64,000 nucleotides of DNA from DASWTL01 sp966250385 (GTDB lineage Bacteria > Bacteroidota > Bacteroidia > Sphingobacteriales > Sphingobacteriaceae): assembly GCA_966250385.1 (NCBI GenBank), contig CBINHC010000014.1, forward strand, positions 1 through 64,000, read 5' to 3'. Numbering within the stretch: position 1 is the stretch's first letter; each line of letters begins with the position of its first letter. The translations under genes and the position numbers were made by a program. The notes under the pieces are model-generated. The model made no database searches and was not told where the DNA came from. It was given only the letters and a program-made list of their open reading frames with translations. Shown here in pieces: positions 43,295 through 50,671 of the stretch.

Positions 43295-43328
43295 AATCAG
43301 ATCTGTTATATATCTTAAAAAACCAGTG

Positions 43329-44771
43329 CTAGATTTGTTTCGTCTTAAGAGTGAGTAGGGCCACATTTTCAACATGCTGCGTATGGGGGAACATATCTAC
43401 TGGCCGGATCCGGCTGACGTCATATTTCTCCTTCAATAAAGCAATGTCCCGGGCCTGCGTAGCAGCGTTGCAGCTCACGTAGACGATCTTCGGTGCTTCC
43501 ATCTCCAGGAGTCGTTCAACGACGTCCTGGTGCATGCCGGCACGCGGCGGATCGGTGATCACCACATCGGGCTTGCCGTGTTCTGCAATGAAGCCGGCGG
43601 TCAGCACATCTTTCATATCCCCGGCATAGAACCTCGTATTGTTGATCTGGTTGATCTCTGAATTGATTCGTGCATCTTCTATGGCTGCGGGCACATATTC
43701 CACGCCGATGACTTTCCGGACTTCCCTGGCGATAAAGTTGGCGATTGTTCCCGCCCCCGTGTAGAGGTCATAGACCAGCTCGTTCCCCGTGAAACCTGCA
43801 AATTCCCTTGCGATCGTATAAAGCTCATACGCCTGGGTTGAATTCGTCTGGTAGAAGGACTTTGCCTGGATCTTGAATTTTAGAGCGTTTCCCGGATCAC
43901 CGTCTCCCGAAGGCATCGATTCAAAGATGTGGTCGCGTCCTGAATAAGTCACGATCTCCTGGTCGAAAATGGTATCGTTTTTCTTCTGGTTGATGATGTA
44001 CAGCAGGGAGGTGATTTCCGGGTACCTGGTTTTTAGAAAGGCCATGACTTTTTCCACTTCACCTTCCTGCGGATAGGCAAACACGACCACCACCATGATC
44101 TCCCCGGTCAATGCCGTCCGGATGATCAGGTTCCGAAGGGTACCTTCATGGGCCCGAAGGTCGTAGAATGAAATATCTTCCTGGAGCGCGAACTCACGGA
44201 GGTCGTTCCGGATGCCGTTGGAGGGATCTGCCTGGAGATGGCACTTCCGGATCTCCAGGATCTTGTCAAAACGAAGGGGGACATGGAATCCCAGGGTGTT
44301 CATTTCCATGTTGTCGCTGTTACGCACATCCTGGTCGGTCAGCCAACGTTTGTTTGAGAATGTGTACTCCAGCTTATTCCGGTAGAAGCGGGTGAGGGCG
44401 GATCCGAGGATCGGTTCGCAATGGTCAACCTCCACTTTTCCCAGCCGGTGCAGGGCGTCCGTCACGGATTTTTGTTTGTAGAGCAGCTGCGCCTCGTAGG
44501 TCATATGCTGCCATTTGCAGCCGCCGCAGGTTCCGAAATGTTCGCAGAACGGTTCGGTGCGGTGTATGGAAGGCGTTTTCAGTTCCCTGATCTTCGCCTC
44601 AGCAAAGTTTTTCTTCTTGCGGAACAGTTCGACATCGACAACGTCTCCTGGAACTGCTTTCTCGATAAAGATCACCAGATCTTCAGCTTTACCCACACTT
44701 TTCCCCTCTTCAGCGATATCTATCACATGAACATCCTGAATGATCTTCTTTTCTGCCGGAATTTTTTTCAT
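43329..44771 (-). CDS. rlmD: 23S rRNA (uracil-C5)-methyltransferase, RlmD/TrmA family
   Basis: A 480-residue class I SAM methyltransferase that makes 5-methyluridine in RNA, most likely U1939 of 23S rRNA. N-terminal TRAM domain (about 10-65), iron-sulfur cluster cysteines CEHFGTCGGCKWQHM near 80, SAM motif ELVYDLYTGAGTIANFI near 330, VITDPPRAGMH near 410 and the nucleophilic Cys in VYVSCNAATQARDI near 436. RlmCD and RlmD subtypes cannot be told apart by eye. A -7 box lies just upstream. Confidence 0.92.
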   Translation of the reverse strand: MKKIPAEKKIIQDVHVIDIAEEGKSVGKAEDLVIFIEKAVPGDVVDVELFRKKKNFAEAKIRELKTPSIHRTEPFCEHFGTCGGCKWQHMTYEAQLLYKQKSVTDALHRLGKVEVDHCEPILGSALTRFYRNKLEYTFSNKRWLTDQDVRNSDNMEMNTLGFHVPLRFDKILEIRKCHLQADPSNGIRNDLREFALQEDISFYDLRAHEGTLRNLIIRTALTGEIMVVVVFAYPQEGEVEKVMAFLKTRYPEITSLLYIINQKKNDTIFDQEIVTYSGRDHIFESMPSGDGDPGNALKFKIQAKSFYQTNSTQAYELYTIAREFAGFTGNELVYDLYTGAGTIANFIAREVRKVIGVEYVPAAIEDARINSEINQINNTRFYAGDMKDVLTAGFIAEHGKPDVVITDPPRAGMHQDVVERLLEMEAPKIVYVSCNAATQARDIALLKEKYDVSRIRPVDMFPHTQHVENVALLTLKTKQI

Positions 44772-44778
44772 TGACCGG

Positions 44779-44786
44779 CAAAAATA
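44779..44786 (-). promoter_or_regulatory. Candidate -7 box of rlmD
   Basis: TATTTTTG on the minus strand, seven bases upstream of the rlmD ATG; matches TAnnTTTG. Confidence 0.4.
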
Positions 44787-44858
44787 CGGTTAAATTTTGT
44801 TTTGGAGGGTAAATAACGCGTTAAAGCTGAAATGCCCCGGACAGGGGAACTGTCCCGG

Positions 44859-45434
44859 CTAGTGCAGTGCTGCTTTTACCAGGTAAGGCAGGATCTCGTT
44901 CTGGAACGAGATGAAGTTTTTACGGACGTCGGAGTCGCTTACTGACGTGAACGCAAAGGAGAACACGATACTTTTGCTGGCCTTGATCAGGAAACGCAAG
45001 CGTTCACCCTGGTCGCTGGTGGAAAAGGTTCGCGTCTGATAGAATGATTTCATCAGCAGGTTCTCCAGGTCGTCCGACAGGGTTTTCAGGAACTCCTGGG
45101 CGTTAGTGGACTCCCGGATGAACTCCCATCCAATGAACTCATTGCAAACAGTATAGGAAAGGCGGCTTGTCTTCAGAATCAGGTTGGTCAGGTATTCTTC
45201 ATCATCCGCCTGATCGGACTGGTTGTGGATCAGGTCTTCGACGCTCTGTTCGATATAATCCATGACAATGGCATGGAGGACCATCTCCTTGCTGTCAAAA
45301 TACTTATAGATTGTTGCCTTGGCGATCTTCCCCCGGCGCGCAATTTCGTTTACACTGGTCTTGTGGTATCCGTATTTCCTGAAAAGGTCCTGAGCGGCTT
45401 TCTTGATGCTTTCTTTTATTTTATCAATCTCCAT
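44859..45434 (-). CDS. TetR family transcriptional regulator
   Basis: A 191-residue regulator. The N-terminal DNA-binding helix-turn-helix is typical: AAQDLFRKYGYHKTSVNEIA then KIAKATIYKYFDSKEMVLHA (about 12-52). The C-terminal ligand domain is all-helical and not diagnostic. Its ATG follows the Rieske-like stop after one base, so the two are probably cotranscribed downstream of kbl-pheS. Target and ligand unknown. No efflux genes are adjacent. Confidence 0.9.
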   Translation of the reverse strand: MEIDKIKESIKKAAQDLFRKYGYHKTSVNEIARRGKIAKATIYKYFDSKEMVLHAIVMDYIEQSVEDLIHNQSDQADDEEYLTNLILKTSRLSYTVCNEFIGWEFIRESTNAQEFLKTLSDDLENLLMKSFYQTRTFSTSDQGERLRFLIKASKSIVFSFAFTSVSDSDVRKNFISFQNEILPYLVKAALH

Positions 45435-45435
45435 T

Positions 45436-45852
45436 CTAATTGATTACGGTAATTTCAAAACCACGAATGACTATGTCATAATTCTTCAGGGGCCTCTTTG
45501 CCGGCGCTTTCATCGGAGCGCCGTCGAACAGTGAAAAAACAGCGCCGCTGCACGGATCGGTTGCCGTCAGACTCGGGTCATCCAGATTAACGGCACATTT
45601 TTGTTCCGGATTAACTGAACTGCAGCGGTCAAAGGCGACATATGCGCCATCCGGTTTTCGGTAAAGGATAAGGCCGGCAACTCCATGCCCGTTCACGATT
45701 ACTGCCCCGCCCGGTGTGGTCAGCCGGCTCAACGCTGGGTCGTTCAGAGAAGCCCGGAAGTTCACCGGGACGTTCGGAATCCTGTCTGCATTGTCCTTAC
45801 TGCAGGCAAAAAACAGTACCAGAAGAATGAGCAGCCAGATTCCCTTTTTCAT
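45436..45852 (-). CDS. Rieske-like fold lipoprotein lacking histidine ligands
   Basis: A 138-residue predicted lipoprotein: MKKGIWLLILLVLFFACSKD ends in a lipobox with Cys17. The remainder looks like a Rieske [2Fe-2S] fold (AGLILYRKPDGAYVAFDRCS, then DPCSGAVFSLFDGAPMKAPA and YDIVIRGFEITVI), but the two ligand loops hold only single cysteines and no histidine where CxH and CxxH are expected, so no cluster should bind. Such cluster-less relatives occur in Bacteroidota; function unknown. Between pheS (32 bases) and tetR (1 base). Confidence 0.7.
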   Translation of the reverse strand: MKKGIWLLILLVLFFACSKDNADRIPNVPVNFRASLNDPALSRLTTPGGAVIVNGHGVAGLILYRKPDGAYVAFDRCSSVNPEQKCAVNLDDPSLTATDPCSGAVFSLFDGAPMKAPAKRPLKNYDIVIRGFEITVIN

Positions 45853-45884
45853 CGTTACTTATCTTGACGCCGGCCGAAGCCGGA

Positions 45885-46922
45885 TCAGATCAATTCCGTA
45901 CCGAACTGGTTCAGGAAACGGACATCGTTCTCGGAAAATAACCTGAGATCCTTGATCACGTACTTCAGGTTGGTGATCCGTTCAATTCCCATTCCAAACG
46001 CATATCCGGTATATTTTTTACTGTCGATCCCGCAGTTCTCCAGTACATTAGGATCCACCATGCCGCAACCAAGAATCTCTACCCAGCCGCTGTGCTTGCA
46101 CATGTTGCAACCGGCACCCTTACAAATGCTGCAGGAGATATCCATCTCTGCTGACGGCTCGGTGAACGGGAAGTAGGACGGACGGAAACGGACCTGGGTC
46201 CCTTCGCCGAAGAGTTCCTGTACAAAATAGAATAGCGTTTGCTTAAGATCCGCAAACGAGACATTCTCGTCGATATATAAGCCTTCTACCTGGTGGAAAA
46301 AGCAGTGGGCACGTGCCGAGATGGCTTCGTTCCGGTATACCCGTCCGGGCATGATGGAGCGGAACGGCGGTTTACCGGTCTCCATCATCCGCACCTGTAC
46401 GGATGATGTGTGGGTACGTAGAGCGATATCGCCCTTTTCACCGCCTTTTTGAAGGAAAAACGTGTCCTGCATGTCTCTCGCCGGGTGTTCTTCCGGGAAG
46501 TTCAGTGCGGTGAAGTTATGCCAGTCGTCCTCGATCTCCGGACCTTCCGCAACAGTGAATCCCAGTTTCTTGAAGATCTCAATGATCTCCTTTCTCACCA
46601 GCTGCAGCGGATGCCGCGACCCGGTCTGGAACCCTTCACCGGGCAGGGTGAGGTCTTCCCCGGCCCCCTGGCTTTTCTGCTCTTGTCCGTCCAGCTGCTC
46701 CTTTAGCCCCTGATATTTCTCCTCGGCCAGTTTCTTGAATTCATTCAGGACCTTACCGTATACCCTTTTTTCTTCCGGTGATACCGTCTTGAATTCTTCA
46801 AAAAGATCCTTGATCAGACCTTTGGTGCCTAAAAAACGAATCCGGAAGCTTTCAAGTTCCGCCGCATTACCCGGGGTGAATGCCTGGATCTCCGCGGTAT
46901 ACTGATCTATCTTGTCTTGCAT
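45885..46922 (-). CDS. pheS: Phenylalanine--tRNA ligase alpha subunit
   Basis: The catalytic alpha chain of the heterotetrameric enzyme that charges tRNA-Phe. N-terminal coiled coil (about 1-85), then class II motifs: motif 1 with FTVAEGPEIEDDWHNFTALN, motif 2 region PGRVYRNEAISARAHCFFHQ near 193 and motif 3 GYAFGMGIERITNLKY near 305. The insert CSICKGAGCNMCKHSGWVEI near 263 is a Cys-rich loop found in some bacterial PheS. 345 residues. pheT is not adjacent, as usual in Bacteroidota. Confidence 0.96.
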   Translation of the reverse strand: MQDKIDQYTAEIQAFTPGNAAELESFRIRFLGTKGLIKDLFEEFKTVSPEEKRVYGKVLNEFKKLAEEKYQGLKEQLDGQEQKSQGAGEDLTLPGEGFQTGSRHPLQLVRKEIIEIFKKLGFTVAEGPEIEDDWHNFTALNFPEEHPARDMQDTFFLQKGGEKGDIALRTHTSSVQVRMMETGKPPFRSIMPGRVYRNEAISARAHCFFHQVEGLYIDENVSFADLKQTLFYFVQELFGEGTQVRFRPSYFPFTEPSAEMDISCSICKGAGCNMCKHSGWVEILGCGMVDPNVLENCGIDSKKYTGYAFGMGIERITNLKYVIKDLRLFSENDVRFLNQFGTELI

Positions 46923-46925
46923 AAC

Positions 46926-48116
46926 TTATTTTAGAACGCCTAACTCCTTACCTACCTTTGTGAATGCAGCAATCGCCTGATCCAGGTGTTCCTGCTCATG
47001 CGCGGCTGATAACTGAACCCGGATCCGCGCCTTTCCCTGGGGAACGACCGGGTAATAAAATCCAATTACGTAGATGCCTTCTTCCAGCATACGGGCCGCG
47101 AATTCCTGAGCCAGTTTTGCATCATAAAGCATAACCGGAACGATGGGGTGAACCCCAGGTTTGATGTCGAATCCGGCGGCGGTCATCTTTTCCCGAAAAT
47201 AGCGCGTATTGTATTCCAGTTTGTCCCGCAGTTCAGTGGTTTCACTGAGCATCTCCAGAACGGCCAGGGAAGCGCCGGTAATGGCGGGAGCCAGCGTATT
47301 GGAAAACAGGTACGGGCGGGAACGCTGGCGGAGCATCTCAATGATCTCCTTCTTTCCCGAAGTGAATCCTCCTGAAGCACCGCCCAGAGCTTTGCCCAGT
47401 GTGCCGGTAATGATATCAATCTTGTCCATTACGCCATGGTGTTCATGGGTGCCCCGGCCGGTTTTGCCAAGAAATCCTGAACAATGGCTTTCATCGATCA
47501 TGACCAGGGCCGTGTACTTTTCAGCCAGGTCGGTGATCTTATCGAGCTGAGCGATCGTGCCGTCCATGGAGAATGCCCCATCGGTAACGATGATCCGGTG
47601 TCGCAAATGCTGCGATTCCTGCAGTTTTTCTTCCAGGTCCGCCATGTCATCGTGTTTATAGCGGTACCGCTGTGCTTTACAAAGGCGGACTCCGTCGATG
47701 ATCGATGCATGGTTCAGCTCGTCCGAGATGATGGCGTCTTTTTCGTTGAAAAGCGGCTCAAAAACTCCTCCGTTAGCATCAAATGCAGCTGCGTATAGTA
47801 TGGTGTCTTCTGTACCGAGGAACTCGGACAGCTTTGCTTCCAGTTGTTTGTGGATGTCCTGGGTTCCGCAAATAAACCGGACCGAGGACATTCCGTACCC
47901 ATGGGAATCGACCGCCTTTTTCGCAGCTTCGATCACCCGGGGATGAGATGATAATCCCAGATAGTTGTTGGCACAGAAGTTAATGACCTTGTCTCCGCCC
48001 TGGACGGTGATCTGAGCGCCCTGCGGGGAGGTGATTACCCGTTCTTTCTTATACAATCCGGCTTCCCGGATTTCCTTTAACTCTTGTTCTAATACTGGTT
48101 TAAGCGTAGTAAACAT
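46926..48116 (-). CDS. kbl: Glycine C-acetyltransferase (2-amino-3-ketobutyrate CoA ligase)
   Basis: A PLP enzyme of the alpha-oxoamine synthase family; splits 2-amino-3-ketobutyrate (from threonine) into glycine and acetyl-CoA, or runs in reverse. Motifs: NFCANNYLGLSSHPRVI, MIDESHCSGFLGKTGRGTHE, and the Schiff-base Lys in ITGTLGKALGGASGGFT near residue 243. ATG at 48116 (MFTTLKPVLEQELKEI) gives 396 residues, as in relatives; the frame is open 17 codons upstream. threonine dehydrogenase is not adjacent. Closely followed by pheS (3 bases). Confidence 0.93.
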   Translation of the reverse strand: MFTTLKPVLEQELKEIREAGLYKKERVITSPQGAQITVQGGDKVINFCANNYLGLSSHPRVIEAAKKAVDSHGYGMSSVRFICGTQDIHKQLEAKLSEFLGTEDTILYAAAFDANGGVFEPLFNEKDAIISDELNHASIIDGVRLCKAQRYRYKHDDMADLEEKLQESQHLRHRIIVTDGAFSMDGTIAQLDKITDLAEKYTALVMIDESHCSGFLGKTGRGTHEHHGVMDKIDIITGTLGKALGGASGGFTSGKKEIIEMLRQRSRPYLFSNTLAPAITGASLAVLEMLSETTELRDKLEYNTRYFREKMTAAGFDIKPGVHPIVPVMLYDAKLAQEFAARMLEEGIYVIGFYYPVVPQGKARIRVQLSAAHEQEHLDQAIAAFTKVGKELGVLK

Positions 48117-48185
48117 CTGGAATAATTTAAGGATCGGTAAAAGTACGGTTTTACAGGGATAGGGCAAAAACCATTAGTTAAAGTG

Positions 48186-50639
48186 ATGAAAAACAATTGT
48201 CAGGACAATGTTTTATATTTAAGAATGGGAAGGCTGTTTGCGGTGTTTTTTTGTCTCTGTCTTGCGGGCAGCAGTTTCGGCCAGCAACATACCGTGTCCG
48301 GTCGTGTCACGGACGGGCAGGGCAACGCTGTCCCGTTCGCCAGAATCCTGGTCGGCTCCCAGGAAAGGAAATATATCGCCAATGAAACCGGTTTTTTCTC
48401 CTTTCCCGCCGACTCGGGGCGGGTATCTCTACGCTTTCTGAAAATGGGTTTTGTGCCGGCGGAGCATATTACCGATGTCTCTGATGATCTTTTCACTACC
48501 GTTGTACTTGAACCCGCCGAACTCCTTACCGCGGCATCCCCTGTTTCAGCGCCGGAGCTGATCCGGAAGGTGATCAGCAAAGCACAGGATCAAGATCCGG
48601 CACATTTTGCGGTCCAGGTCTACATGAAGGGCGTCCAGAAGCTCCTGGATGCGCCAAAGAAGTTCCTCGGCCGGCAGGTTGCGGGAGTCCTGAAAGTGGA
48701 TTCCGCCCGCAGGACTATCCTGTACCAGTCGGAGTCTGTCTCCCGGATCTATGCGGAAGGACGGCAGAAGCGGGAAATGCTCATCTCCCGTAAATCAGCC
48801 GGATCCCACGAAGGTCTCACTTTTGACTGCGCTTCTGACCTGGAGATGGATCTGAACGAGCCGCTGGTCAGCTGGAAAGCCTTCGGGCACCAGACCTTCG
48901 TGTCCCCGCTCGGGGAAAAGGCGTTCCGGAATTATAACTTTAAGGTTCTCGGGTACCTGGAGACGGACGGCCGCCGTGTCTACCGCGTTTCCGTAAACCC
49001 CAAACACCAGGCGGACCCCCTGTTTTCCGGTGACCTTTATATTCTTGATCAGGAATGGCAGCTGGTCTATGCCGATCTGCGGCTGGGAGAGAGCTCGCGG
49101 ATAAACTTTGTCGATTCGGTGCGGATCTGCCAGAGTTTTTCAGAGATCCGGCCAAATGTCTGGAGACCGGAGCACCTGACGATGCAGACCCGGGGCAAAG
49201 TGCTGGGGTTCGATTTTTCCGGTTACTTCGCCGCTGTATACAGTGACTACACCGTGTCTCCGCCGTCGGGCGATAACGGGTTCCTGGCAAACGAGGTGCT
49301 GCGGGAAAAGCCCGGCGCCCGGGAAAAGGACCCGTTGTACTGGGCGGTAATCCGCCCGATCGTGCTGACTTCTGAGGAGCGGGGACTTTACCGGATCCGG
49401 GACAGCCTGGAGATTGAATCCAGGAACCGGTATCTCGGCGGCGGCGGCGGTCAGCCGAACCGTTTTAAGCCGGGACGTTTCTTTGTCGCCGGGTACCGGT
49501 GGAACAATGACCTGACCGGGAACTCGTGGTATGTTTCTTCACTGAAGAATACCGGTTTCTACAATGCGGTGGAAGGCTGGGGATTTCGTTTCCAGGCCGG
49601 GTATTACAAGCAGTTCAACCTGCGCCAGGAGCTGGAGGTCACCCAGAACCTGCGCTACGGTTTCGGAAACGATAAGCTGAATTCGAACGTGCAGATCACG
49701 TTCCGCTATGACACGCTCCGGCATGCGAGTTTTGTCCTCCGGGTCGGGACCGATTTTCTGGATCTGAACAACCGGGGTACGCTGAACCTTTTTTACAACA
49801 GTGTAAATTCACTGTTCGGCGGGAGGAACTATATGCAGCTCTACCGGTCCAAGTTCGTCTCCCTCTATACACAGCGCGAACTCGCGGACGGCCTGGTCAT
49901 TTCCACGGGCGCCGAGATCGCCCGGCGGATGCCGACCCTCAACAGGCACTATGCACCGCTGATCCAGTCGGCCGAGAAAGCTTTCTCGGTTCCCTCCGTT
50001 GACGGCATTGAACGTTCGTTGTTCCCTGTCAACAACGCCCTGACGTTCGAAACCACGGCGTCCTATACCTTTGCGCAGAAATATGCCATGCGGCCCGATG
50101 GAAAGTATTATGACACGCCCCGTTTTCCGACCGTAAAGCTGCGGTACCGAAAGGGAATCAGCCAGATCCTGAATTCGGCGGTGAACTACGACTTCTTTTC
50201 TGCGGACCTGTACCAGGACCGGATCAGGACGGGAGGGGACGGGTTCAGCTCATTCTATATTTCAGCGGGGAAGTTCCTCAGTTCGAGGTCACTGTTCTTT
50301 CCGGATATTCACCACTTCACCGGGAACCAGACCCCCTATTCCAATCCCCTCTTCCCGAACTTCCATTTCCTGAACCATTATGCGTATTCCACCCGCGAGA
50401 AGTACCTGGAGGCCCATTATGAACACAATTTTTCCGGTCTGCTGACCCGGCGCGTTCCGCTTCTCGGTAAGCTGAAGCTGGAGGAGATCGTGGGTGGTGC
50501 CTACCTGGGACAACCGGACGCTACCTACAAAGAAGTCTATTTTGGTATTCAGCGACTGATGCTGCGGCTCGATTACGGTTTCTTCTGGCCGACCAATCAG
50601 AAAATGACGCATGCGTTCCGCTTATTCTACGGTTTCTGA
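48186..50639 (+). CDS. DUF5686 outer-membrane protein with carboxypeptidase-regulatory-like domain (copy 1)
   Basis: An 817-residue outer-membrane protein. A signal peptide ends at GRLFAVFFCLCLAGSSFGQ; an ATG at 48225 would begin exactly at that peptide. A CarboxypepD_reg-like beta-sandwich follows (about 36-115, SGRVTDGQGNAVPFARILVG), then the DUF5686 region (about 125-380) with VQVYMKGVQKLLDAPKKFLG, and a C-terminal part of many amphipathic strands consistent with a beta-barrel, ending in the aromatic RLFYGF. Role unknown. It is followed after 32 bases by a paralogue of the same length. Confidence 0.85.
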   Translation: MKNNCQDNVLYLRMGRLFAVFFCLCLAGSSFGQQHTVSGRVTDGQGNAVPFARILVGSQERKYIANETGFFSFPADSGRVSLRFLKMGFVPAEHITDVSDDLFTTVVLEPAELLTAASPVSAPELIRKVISKAQDQDPAHFAVQVYMKGVQKLLDAPKKFLGRQVAGVLKVDSARRTILYQSESVSRIYAEGRQKREMLISRKSAGSHEGLTFDCASDLEMDLNEPLVSWKAFGHQTFVSPLGEKAFRNYNFKVLGYLETDGRRVYRVSVNPKHQADPLFSGDLYILDQEWQLVYADLRLGESSRINFVDSVRICQSFSEIRPNVWRPEHLTMQTRGKVLGFDFSGYFAAVYSDYTVSPPSGDNGFLANEVLREKPGAREKDPLYWAVIRPIVLTSEERGLYRIRDSLEIESRNRYLGGGGGQPNRFKPGRFFVAGYRWNNDLTGNSWYVSSLKNTGFYNAVEGWGFRFQAGYYKQFNLRQELEVTQNLRYGFGNDKLNSNVQITFRYDTLRHASFVLRVGTDFLDLNNRGTLNLFYNSVNSLFGGRNYMQLYRSKFVSLYTQRELADGLVISTGAEIARRMPTLNRHYAPLIQSAEKAFSVPSVDGIERSLFPVNNALTFETTASYTFAQKYAMRPDGKYYDTPRFPTVKLRYRKGISQILNSAVNYDFFSADLYQDRIRTGGDGFSSFYISAGKFLSSRSLFFPDIHHFTGNQTPYSNPLFPNFHFLNHYAYSTREKYLEAHYEHNFSGLLTRRVPLLGKLKLEEIVGGAYLGQPDATYKEVYFGIQRLMLRLDYGFFWPTNQKMTHAFRLFYGF

Positions 50640-50671
50640 CACTTTCCGGTTTTTTAAGCATCTTTATACCC

